The notes beneath the pieces are model-generated. The model was not told the origin of the DNA. It did no database searches and saw only the letters and a list, made by a program, of their open reading frames with translations. From Streptomyces venezuelae (lineage in GTDB: Bacteria > Actinomycetota > Actinomycetes > Streptomycetales > Streptomycetaceae): a DNA stretch of 64,000 nucleotides. The translations under genes were made by a program, and so were the position numbers. This document shows, piece by piece, positions 53,750-63,103 of the stretch. Positions within the stretch are counted from its first letter, which is position 1. Each line of letters opens with the position of its first letter. The stretch is from NCBI RefSeq assembly GCF_008642315.1, contig NZ_CP029192.1, forward strand, positions 7,440,001-7,504,000. Direction: 5' to 3'.

Positions 53750-55165
53750 ATGTTCGATCCGGTCATAGCGCCCAGCGGTACGCTGCTCGGCCTGCTGCAG
53801 AGGGGCCGCGGCGACGGCACCCTGCACGCGCTCACCGCCCCACGGTCCGAGGCGCTCACCGCCCTCGACCACTGCGTGCTCAACGATCCCCGCCACGACT
53901 GGCAGGTGGAGAACCGTTCGCTGTACTACGCCCGGCTCTACCTCGACCTGCACGGCGGGCTCGGCGAGATCGAGCGCCACCTCTTCGATGCCGAGGACGT
54001 CCTGAACACGGACGACTCGCGCACCGGACTCGCCCTCGCTGTCCTCGGGCACCTCGCCTCGTACGGCAGGCAGGACGCCCTCGAACTCCTGCGGAGGTAC
54101 GCGGCGTTCGGCTCCAACTGGGCATGGGCCCTCGACGAGCTGGCGCTGCGCGACGACGACGCGGGCCTGCGGGCCCTCGCGGCCCCCGTGCTCGCCAGGT
54201 TCGGCCCCGACGCGGAGGGCGAGGCCGAGCTGGCCGCCGCCGTCCGCGACGCCTACGAACCGCGGCCCTGGCGCCTCTGGGAGGAGGACCCCCGCGCCGA
54301 CATCGGCGCCCGCGTGCGAGCCGCGCGGGAACAGGGCTCCTTCGACCGGTGGCAGCGCCAGATGCGGCCCTCGGGGCCGCGCCCCGGCTGGAGCGTCCAG
54401 GCCGTCTTCGCCTGGGCGCAGGAGGGCCTCGAACGGGGCACCGTCCTGTACGTGCCCGCCGCCCGCTGCCTGACCGCGGTCGCCGGACCCGAGGACCGCG
54501 CCGAGATCGTCGAGGCCGCCCGCAACGGTTCGGACGGGGCGCGCGGCACTGCCCTGCGCTACCTCGCGGACACCCACGACCCCGCCGCCCTCGACCTCAT
54601 CGAGTTCGCCGCGGAAGGCCTCTCACGGACCGTGACGGACGCCGCCATCGACGCCTTCGAACGGATGCGCAGCGTCGCCGCCGTCGAGCGCGCCCGACGC
54701 TGGGCCTACCGGCCCGACGACCTGGGTGCCGCCGCCGGACGCATGCTCGCCTGCCGGGGCGGCGCGCAGGACAGCAAGCTGGTCCTCGCCGCCCTTCGCG
54801 AGGCCGTCCGCGGCGAGGGCCCGGACGCGCCGACGCTGTGGACCCTCGTCGACGGCGCGGGACGCCTAGGCATCGCCTGCGCCGCCCCCGTGCTGCGGCA
54901 CGTCTACAGAGAGACCGCCTCCTCCCATCTCCGCGGCCGCGCGGCACGCGCGCTGGCCGCCACCGATCCCTCCTTCGCCTCCGGCTTCGCCGTCGAGTGC
55001 CTCTGGGACTGCGAGGAGTCCACCCGCGAAGTCGCCGCACGGCACGCAGAGACCGGTGACGCCCGCGTCGTCAACCGCCTCAGGAGGCTCGCCGCGGACC
55101 CCGCCGAGGAGGACGAGGTACAGACCGCGGTGCGCAGCAGGATCGGCCCGGACGCGGCCGTGTAG
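53750..55165 (+). CDS. HEAT-like repeat protein
   Basis: The 471-residue soluble protein is made largely of Ala/Leu/Arg/Asp-rich helical repeats (for example G-T-A-L-R-Y-L-A-D-T-H-D-P-A-A-L-D-L-I near 265-283 and L-R-G-R-A-A-R-A-L-A-A-T-D-P near 390) with HEAT-repeat spacing. It is probably a protein-binding scaffold. ATG 53750 is preceded by TGAGG; the GTG five codons upstream is possible. It ends 8 bases from the convergent pxpC. Confidence 0.7.
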   Translation: MFDPVIAPSGTLLGLLQRGRGDGTLHALTAPRSEALTALDHCVLNDPRHDWQVENRSLYYARLYLDLHGGLGEIERHLFDAEDVLNTDDSRTGLALAVLGHLASYGRQDALELLRRYAAFGSNWAWALDELALRDDDAGLRALAAPVLARFGPDAEGEAELAAAVRDAYEPRPWRLWEEDPRADIGARVRAAREQGSFDRWQRQMRPSGPRPGWSVQAVFAWAQEGLERGTVLYVPAARCLTAVAGPEDRAEIVEAARNGSDGARGTALRYLADTHDPAALDLIEFAAEGLSRTVTDAAIDAFERMRSVAAVERARRWAYRPDDLGAAAGRMLACRGGAQDSKLVLAALREAVRGEGPDAPTLWTLVDGAGRLGIACAAPVLRHVYRETASSHLRGRAARALAATDPSFASGFAVECLWDCEESTREVAARHAETGDARVVNRLRRLAADPAEEDEVQTAVRSRIGPDAAV

Positions 55166-55173
55166 CGGGCGGC

Positions 55174-56061
55174 CTACGGACTCGGCCGGGGTTGCCGCCG
55201 CGTGGCGGCGACGAAACGCACCGGCGTTCCCGGCCGGGCCTGGGCCGCCGCGGCCAGGTCGCTCTCGCGGACCACGGCGACCACCGGGTAGCCCCCGGTG
55301 GTCGGGTGGTCGGCCAGGAAGACGACGGGCCGGCCGTCCGGCGGGACCTGCACGGCGCCGAGCACCATGCCTTCGCTGGGCAGCTCCCCTTCGAACGCCC
55401 GCTCCAGCGCCGGGCCCTCGGTGCGCAGGCCGATCCGGTTGCTCGCCGAGAACACCGTGTACGCGCGCGTGGTGAACGTGTCCAGCGCGGCCGCCGTGAA
55501 CCAGTCCGCGCGCGGCCCGAGCGTCACCCGGAGCACCAGCTCCCGGGGCGGCGCGGGCTGCGGGACGACGTCCACGCGTGCGTGGATGCCGCCTGGCCGG
55601 CCCAGGGGAAGGACGGCGCCGGTCGCGAGCGGGGGCGGGCCGAGGCCGGAGAGCAGATCCGTTGAGCGGCTGCCGAGCACCGGGTCGACGCTCACGCCGC
55701 CGTCGAACGCGACGTAGCAACGTACTCCGGAGACAGCCGATCCGATGTCGACAAGGGCGCCCGCGGGCACGCGCACCGGCGCTCCCCAGGGCGCGGGCCT
55801 GCCGTCGACGGCCACGGGGCAGGGGGCGCCGCCGACGGCGACCGTCACGGTCCTGCGCGGCCGCACGGCACAGCCGTCGAGAGTGGTCTCCAGGACGGCA
55901 GCGTCGGACGGATTGCCCACCAGGCGGTTGACCAGGCGGGCGGCGGGCGGGTCGAGGGCGCCGGAGCGGGGCACCCCGAGGTGGGCGTGCCCGGGGCGCC
56001 CGAGGTCCTGCACGGTGGTCAGGGCTCCGGCGCGCACGACGGCGAGGGCGTGGTCGGTCAT
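55174..56061 (-). CDS. pxpC: 5-oxoprolinase subunit C (biotin-dependent carboxyltransferase family)
   Basis: The 295-residue protein has T-V-Q-D-L-G-R-P-G-H near residue 15 and P-R-S-G-A-L-D near 30, typical of PxpC/KipA. S-N-R-I-G-L-R-T-E-G near 210 and G-G-Y-P-V-V-A-V near 265 also fit. With PxpA and PxpB it forms the ATP-dependent 5-oxoprolinase that opens pyroglutamate to glutamate. The ATG overlaps the pxpB stop by one base. It is the last gene of the operon. Confidence 0.92.
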   Translation of the reverse strand: MTDHALAVVRAGALTTVQDLGRPGHAHLGVPRSGALDPPAARLVNRLVGNPSDAAVLETTLDGCAVRPRRTVTVAVGGAPCPVAVDGRPAPWGAPVRVPAGALVDIGSAVSGVRCYVAFDGGVSVDPVLGSRSTDLLSGLGPPPLATGAVLPLGRPGGIHARVDVVPQPAPPRELVLRVTLGPRADWFTAAALDTFTTRAYTVFSASNRIGLRTEGPALERAFEGELPSEGMVLGAVQVPPDGRPVVFLADHPTTGGYPVVAVVRESDLAAAAQARPGTPVRFVAATRRQPRPSP

Positions 56062-56684
56062 CACGTCCCCACTACCGGACGGGGCACGAAGCGGACGCGG
56101 ACGCCGGGGGAGAGCAGCGCGGCGGGCACGCGCGCGTGGTCCCACAGCACGGCGTCCGTGGAGCCGATGAGCTGCCAGCCGCCGGGCGACGCACGCGGGT
56201 AGACGCCCGTGTACGGGCCCGCCAGGGCGACGCTGCCCGCGGGGACGCCGGTGCGGGGCGTGGCCCGGCGCGGCACCTCGTAGCGCTCGGGCAGGCCGGT
56301 GAGATAGCCGAAGCCGGGTGCGAAGCCGCAGAAGGCGACGCGGAATTCGGCGGCGGAGTGGATGCGCGCCACCTCGGCCACGGGCACGCCCCAGTGCGCC
56401 GCCACGTCCGCGAGGTCCGGTCCGTCGTACCTCACCGGGATCTCCACGACGTCTCCCGCGCGCGGGGGCAGCGGCGGGATCTCCCAGCCGGGCAGCTCCG
56501 CTCCGACGCGGCCGGGCTCGTCGAGACCGTCGAGGAGCACCGTACGGGCCGCGGGAACGATCTCCCGGACCCGCAGGGCGCCCGACGCGCGGCGGCGCAG
56601 CAGCTCCGCGTGGAGGGCCTGGGCCTCGGTGCCGTCGGAGAGCTCGACGAGCAGGGCCCGCTCGCCGACCGGCAGGGCCCTCAT
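56061..56684 (-). CDS. pxpB: 5-oxoprolinase subunit B
   Basis: The 207-residue KipI-like protein begins M-R-A-L-P-V-G-E-R-A-L-L-V-E. It contains the family signature F-C-G-F-A-P-G-F-G-Y-L near residue 118 and P-G-G-W-Q-L-I-G near 167. It binds PxpC in the 5-oxoprolinase complex. Four-base overlap with pxpA upstream and one-base overlap with pxpC downstream. Confidence 0.93.
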   Translation of the reverse strand: MRALPVGERALLVELSDGTEAQALHAELLRRRASGALRVREIVPAARTVLLDGLDEPGRVGAELPGWEIPPLPPRAGDVVEIPVRYDGPDLADVAAHWGVPVAEVARIHSAAEFRVAFCGFAPGFGYLTGLPERYEVPRRATPRTGVPAGSVALAGPYTGVYPRASPGGWQLIGSTDAVLWDHARVPAALLSPGVRVRFVPRPVVGT

Positions 56685-57445
56685 GCGAACGCCGCCACGC
56701 GCACGCCCGCCGCCGCCAGCTCGGCCCGCACCCGACGGGCCAGCTCCACCGCGCCCGGGGTGTCGCCGTGCAGACACAGCGACCGCGCGCGGACCTCGAT
56801 CTGGCGGCCCCCGAGGGTGGTGACGACACCGGAGCGGGCCATTTTGACGGACCGCGAGACGACGGAGTCCGCGTCCGTGACGACCGCCCCTTCCTGGGTG
56901 CGTGGAACCAGAGTGCCCTCGTCGGTGTAGGCGCGGTCCGCGAACGCCTCGGTGACGACGGGCAGCCCGGCCTTGTCCGCGGTCTTCAGGAGAGACGATC
57001 CGGGCAGCCCCAGGACGGGCAGCGCGGCGTCGGCGAGCAGTACGCCCTCGACGACCGCGCGGGCCTGTTCCTCGTCGTGGACGGCGCGGTTGTAGAGCGC
57101 GCCGTGCGGTTTCACGTACGACACGCGCGTGCCCGCCGCGCGGGCGAACACCTCCAAGGCGCCGATCTGGTACGCCACTTCGGCCGCCAGCTCCGCGGCG
57201 GGCACGTCCATGGCACGCCGCCCGAAGCCCGCCAGGTCCCGGTAGGACACCTGCGCACCGATCCGCACCCCGCGCTCGGCGGCGCGGTCGCACACCCGGC
57301 GCATGGTGGCCGGGTCCCCGGCGTGGAACCCACAGGCCACGTTGGCGCTGGTGACGACGGACAGCAGTTCCTCGTCGTCGGTCAGGTGCCAGCGGCCGAA
57401 GCCCTCGCCGAGGTCGGCGTTGAGATCGATCAGGGGCGCGTTCAT
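56681..57445 (-). CDS. pxpA: 5-oxoprolinase subunit A (LamB/YcsF family)
   Basis: The 254-residue protein has D-L-N-A-D-L-G-E-G-F-G near the N-terminus, N-V-A-C-G-F-H-A-G-D near 35, and V-K-P-H-G-A-L-Y-N near 112, all diagnostic of LamB/YcsF. ATG 57445 has a GGAGG site that sits inside a 20-base tandem duplication. It is the catalytic component for ring opening of 5-oxoproline, together with PxpBC. Confidence 0.93.
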   Translation of the reverse strand: MNAPLIDLNADLGEGFGRWHLTDDEELLSVVTSANVACGFHAGDPATMRRVCDRAAERGVRIGAQVSYRDLAGFGRRAMDVPAAELAAEVAYQIGALEVFARAAGTRVSYVKPHGALYNRAVHDEEQARAVVEGVLLADAALPVLGLPGSSLLKTADKAGLPVVTEAFADRAYTDEGTLVPRTQEGAVVTDADSVVSRSVKMARSGVVTTLGGRQIEVRARSLCLHGDTPGAVELARRVRAELAAAGVRVAAFA

Positions 57446-57447
57446 GG

Positions 57448-57485
57448 CGTAAGCCTCCAGTGCTTGACGTAAGCCTCCAATGCTT
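57448..57485 (-). repeat. Tandem duplication of the pxpA ribosome binding site
   Basis: Two 18-base copies (57448-57465 and 57468-57485, period 20, one mismatch) each contain the GGAGG core on the minus strand. The repeat fills the 47 bases between the upstream stop and pxpA. Confidence 0.85.
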
Positions 57486-57492
57486 TCGGCGG

Positions 57493-58293
57493 TCACACCA
57501 CGCGGTACTGCTCGTCCCGGGCGTCGGTGACGAACATCCGGCCCGGCGCGTGGGTGATCGCGAAGGGCGGCCGTGATGCCATCACCGCCGCCTGAGGGGT
57601 CACCCCGCACGCCCAGAACACCGGGATGTCGTCGGGCTCGACGGTCACCGCGTCGCCGAAGTCGGGGCGGTCCAGGTGCTGGATGCCGAGCCCGCCGGGG
57701 TCGCCGCAGTGCACCGGGCTGCCGTGCACCGCGGGCATCAGCGAGCTCTCCCTGATGGCGTCCGCGAGCCTCCCCGGCGGCACGGGGCGCATCGACACCA
57801 CCATCGGGCCGTGCAGGCGGCCTGCGGGGCGGCAGGGGCGGTCGGTGACGTACATCGGGACGTTGCGGCCCTGCTCGATGTGGCGCAGCGGGACGCCGGC
57901 GTCGGCGAGCGCCCACTCGAAGGTGAAACTGCAGCCGATGAGGAACGTCACCAGGTCGTCGCGCCAGTGGTCGACCACGTCCGTGGGCTCGGCGGTCATC
58001 TCGCCGTGCTCCCACACACGGTAGAGCGGCAGATCGGTGCGGAGATCGGCGCCCGGGGCGAGCGGAGTGGCCCAGGAGCCCGCGTCCGTGACGTCGAGGA
58101 CCGGGCAGGGCTTCGGGTTGCGCTGGCAGAACAGGAGCATCTCGTAGGCCCAGTCGGCGGGCACCGAGATGAGGTTGGCCTGCGTGAAGCCCGCGGCCCA
58201 CCCCGAGGTGGGGCTGGTGTCGCCCGCGCGGAAGGCGGCGCGCGCCTTCTTGGCGCTGCGGATCGACGGCGTGGCGCGCGTCTCGCGGTTCAC
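57493..58293 (-). CDS. D-glutamate cyclase-like / DUF1445 family putative hydro-lyase
   Basis: The 266-residue protein from GTG 58293 has the DUF1445 features [13 protein letters not shown] near residue 28, C-S-F-T-F-E-W-A-L near 121, and W-A-C-G-V-T-P-Q near 228. The family is often annotated as hydro-lyase, but the mitochondrial relative DGLUCY converts D-glutamate and 5-oxo-D-proline. Its place directly before the 5-oxoprolinase genes fits that chemistry. The start overlaps the transporter stop by four bases. Confidence 0.82.
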   Translation of the reverse strand: MNRETRATPSIRSAKKARAAFRAGDTSPTSGWAAGFTQANLISVPADWAYEMLLFCQRNPKPCPVLDVTDAGSWATPLAPGADLRTDLPLYRVWEHGEMTAEPTDVVDHWRDDLVTFLIGCSFTFEWALADAGVPLRHIEQGRNVPMYVTDRPCRPAGRLHGPMVVSMRPVPPGRLADAIRESSLMPAVHGSPVHCGDPGGLGIQHLDRPDFGDAVTVEPDDIPVFWACGVTPQAAVMASRPPFAITHAPGRMFVTDARDEQYRVV

Positions 58294-59594
58294 AGGAGTT
58301 CCCTTCCGCGCGTCTCCGGCAGACCGAGGAGTGCCAGGACGGCAAGTCCGTAACCGATGGCTCCGAAGACCAGCGCTCCGCCGACGCCCCAGCTGTCGGC
58401 GAGGAATCCGACCATGGTGGGGAAGACGGCACCGATCGCGCGTCCCGTGTTGTACGTGAAGCCCTGCCCTGTGCCGCGGACGGCGGCCGGGTACAACTCG
58501 CTGAGGAACGAGCCGAAGCCGCTGAAAATCGCCGACATACAGAAGCCCAGCGGAAAACCGAGCACAAGGAGAAGGCCGTTGGCGCCGTCCGGGATGTTCG
58601 TGTACGCGAGGATGCTGGCCGCCGAGAGGAAGGCGAAGAGCGTGATGTTCCGCTTCCTGCCGAGCTTGTCGGTGAGATAGCCGCCGGTCAGATAGCCGAT
58701 GAAGGCGCCGGAGATCAGGAAGGTCAGATAGCCGCCGGTGCCGACGACCGTGAGCCCGCGATCGCTCTTGAGATACGTGGGCACCCAGGTGGCCAGTGTG
58801 TAGTAGCCACCCTGCACGCCGGTGGACAGGAGCACCGCGAAGAACGTGGTGCGCAGCAGGCCCGGCTTGAAGATGGCCGTGAAGGATCCCTTGTCCGCGC
58901 TCTTGCGCCGTTCCTCGGCGGCCTCGGGCGCGTCGTGCACGTTGCGCCGTACGTAGATCACGAGGAGTGCGGGCAGCGCACCGGTCCAGAACATCACGCG
59001 CCAGGCGACGTCGTCGTCCAGGAACTGGAACACCAGGGTGTAGACGATCACCGCGAGCCCCCAGCCCACGGCCCAGGAGCTCTGGATCGCGCCCAGGGTG
59101 CGACCGCGGTTCTTGGCGGTGGCGTACTCGGCGACGAGGATCGCGCCGACCGCCCACTCGCCGCCGAATCCGAGCCCCTGGAGGGCACGGAAAACGAGCA
59201 GCGTCTCGTAGTTGGGTGCGAAACCGCACGCGACCGTGAAGACCGCGTACGTGACGACCGTGATCATCAGGGCCTTGACGCGGCCGATCCGGTCGGCGAC
59301 CACCCCCGCGATGGCGCCGCCCACGGCGGAGACGACGAGGGTGACGGTGGTGAAGAGCCCGGTCTGGCCGCTGTCGAGGCCGAAGTACGCGGCGAGCGCG
59401 ACCATGCTCAGTGGCAGCGTGAAGTAGTCGTAGGAGTCGAGGGCGTAGCCCCCGAAGGCGCCGGCGAAGGCGCGGCGTCCGCGGGGTCCGAGGGCGCGCA
59501 GCCAGCCGAACGCACCGCTGTCGTCAAAGGGTTCGACGTGTTCGGAGGGTGGCCCTGCCGGTGCGGCCGTGTCGGGCGGTGGGGTCGTGCTCAT
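58290..59594 (-). CDS. MFS transporter, probable 5-oxoproline or related carboxylate importer
   Basis: The 434-residue transporter has twelve helices and the sugar/aromatic-acid symporter motifs D-R-I-G-R-V-K near residue 102 and G-F-G-G-E-W-A-V-G near 142. It is the first gene of the operon with the D-glutamate-cyclase-like and pxpABC genes, so uptake of 5-oxoproline or D-glutamate is inferred. Its promoter contains the GntR-type operator. Confidence 0.8.
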   Translation of the reverse strand: MSTTPPPDTAAPAGPPSEHVEPFDDSGAFGWLRALGPRGRRAFAGAFGGYALDSYDYFTLPLSMVALAAYFGLDSGQTGLFTTVTLVVSAVGGAIAGVVADRIGRVKALMITVVTYAVFTVACGFAPNYETLLVFRALQGLGFGGEWAVGAILVAEYATAKNRGRTLGAIQSSWAVGWGLAVIVYTLVFQFLDDDVAWRVMFWTGALPALLVIYVRRNVHDAPEAAEERRKSADKGSFTAIFKPGLLRTTFFAVLLSTGVQGGYYTLATWVPTYLKSDRGLTVVGTGGYLTFLISGAFIGYLTGGYLTDKLGRKRNITLFAFLSAASILAYTNIPDGANGLLLVLGFPLGFCMSAIFSGFGSFLSELYPAAVRGTGQGFTYNTGRAIGAVFPTMVGFLADSWGVGGALVFGAIGYGLAVLALLGLPETRGRELL

Positions 59595-59693
59595 GGGCAC
59601 CTCACAGGTGAGGGACGGAGGGTGCTGGAGCGGGCGTGGTGCGGTCGTGCGGTGGGGGGACGGGGAGGGGTGGAGCGGTGAGCCGTGCCCGAC

Positions 59694-59723
59694 AACGTAG
59701 AGGATCGTTGAACGATCCCTCAA
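59694..59723 (-). promoter_or_regulatory. Promoter of the 5-oxoproline operon with embedded GntR operator
   Basis: Minus strand TTGAGG (59718-59723) and TACGTT (59694-59699) are 18 bases apart. The spacer holds GGATCGTT-G-AACGATCC (59702-59718), a perfect 8+8 palindrome that matches the FadR/GntR operator form TNGTNNNACNA. A bound repressor would block RNA polymerase directly. Confidence 0.75.
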
Positions 59724-59787
59724 TACCCCTGTTGTTTCGTTCTTGCATCTGCGATTGAATCCGGGCATGGCGGAGGGGATGGGTGAC

Positions 59788-60474
59788 GTGAACGGACTGG
59801 CCGACGACCGCGCGCTCCTGGGGCGCACGAGCACGGCGGAGCGGGTCTCGGACATCCTGCGGAGCCGCATCGCCGCGGGCTTCTTCCCGCCCGGGACTCG
59901 GCTCTCCGAGGACAGCATCGGCGGCGCGCTCGGCGTCTCCCGCAACACGCTCCGGGAGGCGTTCCGGCTGCTCACGCACGAGCGGCTCCTTGAGCACCAG
60001 CTCAATCGCGGGGTGTTCGTGCGGATGCTGACCGATGAGGATGTGGGGGACATCTACCGCACCCGTGCCCTCGTCGAGTGCGCGGTCGTACGCGGGCTCG
60101 GGGAACCGCCGTACGCCGTGGACGGGCTGGCCGACGCCGTATCCGACGGGCGGCGGGCCGCGCGGGCGGGCGACTGGAAAGGTGTGTCCACCGCCAACAT
60201 CGACTTCCACCGGGAGCTCGTCGCTCTCGCGGGGAGCGAGCGCACCGACGAGCTGATGCGCAGCGTCTTCGCCGAACTGCGCCTCGCCTTCCACGTGGTG
60301 GACGACCCCCGGCGGCTCCACGAGCCCTACATCGCCCGCAACGGACAGATCCTGGAGGCGCTCCGGGAAGGCCGGCGCGACGACGCGGAGACGCTGCTCG
60401 TCGAGTACCTGGACGACTCGCGTCGGCGGGTGGTCGACGCGTACGGACAGCGGGCGGCGGGCGACCACGGCTGA
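59788..60474 (+). CDS. GntR/FadR-family transcriptional regulator
   Basis: The protein has 228 residues from GTG 59788, chosen because GGAGGGG lies about 9 bases upstream; ATG 59767 and 59779 are in frame. The winged helix (about 15-75) has P-P-G-T-R-L-S-E-D-S-I-G and S-R-N-T-L-R-E-A-F-R. The C-terminal FCD-type helical domain has the metal/ligand residues D-F-H-R-E-L near 140 and the N-G-Q-I-L-E-A-L segment near 190. It is divergent from the 5-oxoproline operon and almost certainly its repressor. Confidence 0.86.
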   Translation: MNGLADDRALLGRTSTAERVSDILRSRIAAGFFPPGTRLSEDSIGGALGVSRNTLREAFRLLTHERLLEHQLNRGVFVRMLTDEDVGDIYRTRALVECAVVRGLGEPPYAVDGLADAVSDGRRAARAGDWKGVSTANIDFHRELVALAGSERTDELMRSVFAELRLAFHVVDDPRRLHEPYIARNGQILEALREGRRDDAETLLVEYLDDSRRRVVDAYGQRAAGDHG

Positions 60475-60537
60475 GCGGGTGCTGTCAGGTCTGCGCCGTT
60501 TCGACCGTTGTCAGACCGAGGATCTAGTCTGTGCACC

Positions 60538-62064
60538 GTGACTTCGCCTGCCGTTACGGACTCCGCTCCGCCCCAGCTCAGCGCGGGGCCGCGGCCCGCT
60601 CTGGGCCCGGCCGCCGACGAGGGCCTGGCGCGCCGCCTGCGCGCCCTCGCCTGCACGGCTCCGCTGCACGACCTCGACGTGCGCAAGGCCAACCTCGCGG
60701 GTGAGTACTCGGTGTACGCGATGGCGGAGGTGGCCCTGTCCGCCATCGACCTCGTCACGCTCAACATGGACTTCGACACCGGCGCCGACCACGAGCAGAT
60801 CGTCGGCCGGCTCCTCCCGCGCGTCGCCGCCCAGGCGCCCGCGCGCCCGGCCGCCGAGCACGAGCGCGTGGCCCGCTGGGTCCTGGAGAACCTGATCAAC
60901 GTGGGCAGCGTCGACCGCGGCTTTCGCGCCGTGTACGGCACCTTCGCCCCGGACGGGACGTATGTCCGCAGGGACTACGACTTCAAGCTCCTCGAAGAGG
61001 TCCCCGGCCACGGCGGCAGTGTCTACCTGCGGACGACCGACGAAGCGGTCAACGTCCTGGTGGGCGCCCTCGACACCGACGTCACCAGCGCGCAGATCGC
61101 CGCCGAGGTGAAGCTCGAGGTGCTGATCAGCCGCGGCAGGCTCGCCGACGCCCAGCTCGCCGCGGAGCAGGCCCGCTACCGCACCGTCCAGTACTCGGAA
61201 ACCCTGCGCAAGGCCCTCGACGCGACCCGGCGCAACGTCCGCGCGGTGGACTGGCTCAAGGCCGTCCCCGACATGATCGCCGAAGCACTCGACCACGTAG
61301 CGGACCGGTACCGCCACGAGAACGCCATCCTGACCAACATCCGCAAGGCCCGCGACGAGTCCGAGGACCCCGAGCAGAAGCGCCGCGCCGCCGAGCTGGT
61401 CGACATCGTCAAGGACTGCATCCGCCGCCACACCCAGCTGCAGTCCCGCCTCCTGGAGGCCGGCCCCCTCTTCCGCGCCGAACAGGACCGGCAGGCCTTC
61501 GCCACTCCCACCGCACGCGCGGGCCTCGACCTGTACGGCCAGCTGGTCGCACCCCTCCTGCCGCTCCCGGCCGAACAGGCGATCCGCGTGACGGATGCCT
61601 ACTTCACCCGCGGCACCGGACTGCGCACCCCCGTCTCCGTCCGCGTCGGCGACCTCGTCGACATACTGCTCACGCCGCCCATGGAGCGCGAGCACCTCGG
61701 CGCGGAGATGCCCGAGCCCGACCTCATCGCCACCCCGGACGACAGCCGCTTCAGCGAGGAGCAGCTCGCGAGCGCCATGGAACTGCTCGATCTGCCCTCC
61801 GACGCGCCGCGCAGGCTCTCCGGCCTTCTTGCCGACGCCCGGCGCCGCGACCCCGAACTGCCCTACCTGGTCGCCCTGCTGGCCGTGCACGCGGCCAGCC
61901 CGCCGGTCGGCACCGCCTACCGCCAGGGCGAGGAGAAGCTCCTCTTCGCCGTGGACGACGGCACCGAACTCGACGACGAGGAGTTCGGCGGCGCGGACCT
62001 CGTCGTCGGCACCGCGCTCCTGGACGCCGTCGGCATGGCGGCCGACCGGACGGAGGCGGCGTGA
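60538..62064 (+). CDS. Putative kleisin subunit of a MukF/MksF/JetA-like condensin
   Basis: This 508-residue protein starts at GTG 60538. TAGTCT at 60525-60530 lies only 7 bases upstream, so the mRNA may be leaderless. The N-terminal 130 residues look like a winged-helix domain (V-A-R-W-V-L-E-N-L-I-N). A long helical middle (about 180-330, with E-V-L-I-S-R-G-R-L-A-D-A-Q-L-A-A-E-Q-A-R-Y and K-R-R-A-A-E-L-V-D-I-V-K) and a small C-terminal domain follow. This is the layout of MksF/JetA kleisins. The next two genes give the KITE-like and SMC-like partners in the usual order. The family call is by layout and context, not by a search. Confidence 0.6.
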   Translation: MTSPAVTDSAPPQLSAGPRPALGPAADEGLARRLRALACTAPLHDLDVRKANLAGEYSVYAMAEVALSAIDLVTLNMDFDTGADHEQIVGRLLPRVAAQAPARPAAEHERVARWVLENLINVGSVDRGFRAVYGTFAPDGTYVRRDYDFKLLEEVPGHGGSVYLRTTDEAVNVLVGALDTDVTSAQIAAEVKLEVLISRGRLADAQLAAEQARYRTVQYSETLRKALDATRRNVRAVDWLKAVPDMIAEALDHVADRYRHENAILTNIRKARDESEDPEQKRRAAELVDIVKDCIRRHTQLQSRLLEAGPLFRAEQDRQAFATPTARAGLDLYGQLVAPLLPLPAEQAIRVTDAYFTRGTGLRTPVSVRVGDLVDILLTPPMEREHLGAEMPEPDLIATPDDSRFSEEQLASAMELLDLPSDAPRRLSGLLADARRRDPELPYLVALLAVHAASPPVGTAYRQGEEKLLFAVDDGTELDDEEFGGADLVVGTALLDAVGMAADRTEAA

Positions 62065-62110
62065 CCATGACCCACCCCCACTCCCACCTCTTCCTCAAGG
62101 AGCACACGCC

Positions 62111-63004
62111 GTGACCGACCACCCCGCAGAGCACGCCGCGTGGGGCGAGCCGGACTCCACGGCGGCGCCCGCCGCCCCCGCGCCCGTCACCCCGGCCGAC
62201 GCCGCCGACGCCGCGCGGCTCGTCGCCTTCGGGCTGCAGCCCAAGCTGCAGCCCGCCCGCGACCAGGAGTACGCCGAACTGCTCCGCCGCTACCGCGAGG
62301 ACCCGCCCTTCGCCCGGCTCGCCGACGCCGTCGCCACCGGGCTCGGGCTCGTCGTCCTTGAGGTGTCCCCGCGCGCGGGCATGGCCGTGACCGCCGCGGA
62401 GGACTCCGTCTTCGCCGTCCGCATGGGGGACTACGCACGCCGCGCGGCCACCGACTCCACCGACCGCTTCCTGCACGGCCTCGCACACCTCGCCATCGCG
62501 GCCATGGCGTTCCCGCGCCCCGAGGACCTCGCCGACGACGGCTACATCGGCCGGGTCACCGTCAACGGAGTGGACGCGTTCGTGCGCCAGGCCTGCCACC
62601 GCCTGGAGGAGCGCGCCGAGGAACACGGCGACAACACCGACCCCGCGACGGACGCCCCGGGCCTCGAGGCCGCCTGGCGGATCTGGGCCCGCCGCAGCTC
62701 GACCGGCGCCACCAAGGACGCCCGCCGCCTGGCAGGCTCCACCACCGGCATCGTCGGCAAGGCGGCCGCCTTCCTCACCGACTCGGGGTTCCTGCAGCGC
62801 ACGGGTGACGACTCCGGAGGCACGTACCGCACCACGGCCCGCTACCAGCTCCAGGTCCGCGACATGGCGGGCACCGCGGCCATGGCGGAGCTCCTCGAAC
62901 TCGGCGTCGTCCCGGTCACGGACGGCTCGGCGACGCTGCTGCCGCCCGAAGAGACCGACGACCTGGAGCTGGCCGCCGACGCGGGGCTGCCGTTCCACTC
63001 CTGA
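62111..63004 (+). CDS. Putative KITE subunit of a MukE/MksE/JetB-like condensin
   Basis: The 297-residue protein starts at GTG 62111 with AAGGAG upstream, 46 bases after the kleisin-like gene. After an Ala/Pro-rich N-terminus (1-40) it has two winged-helix-like halves: R-F-L-H-G-L-A-H-L-A-I-A-A-M-A-F near 118 and, after a linker, G-K-A-A-A-F-L-T-D-S-G-F-L-Q-R-T-G near 217 with a beta wing (T-Y-R-T-T-A-R-Y-Q-L-Q-V). Tandem winged helices beside an SMC gene fit a KITE protein, which would bind the kleisin. No catalytic motif. Confidence 0.58.
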   Translation: MTDHPAEHAAWGEPDSTAAPAAPAPVTPADAADAARLVAFGLQPKLQPARDQEYAELLRRYREDPPFARLADAVATGLGLVVLEVSPRAGMAVTAAEDSVFAVRMGDYARRAATDSTDRFLHGLAHLAIAAMAFPRPEDLADDGYIGRVTVNGVDAFVRQACHRLEERAEEHGDNTDPATDAPGLEAAWRIWARRSSTGATKDARRLAGSTTGIVGKAAAFLTDSGFLQRTGDDSGGTYRTTARYQLQVRDMAGTAAMAELLELGVVPVTDGSATLLPPEETDDLELAADAGLPFHS

Positions 63005-63103
63005 CGCGCCGCTCCTGACGCGGCCCCGCCCGGCCGCCGGGCTCCGGCCCCCCGCCCCCACCTTCCTTGCCGTCCCCACGACTTACGACGAGAGTCCGCC
63101 GCC

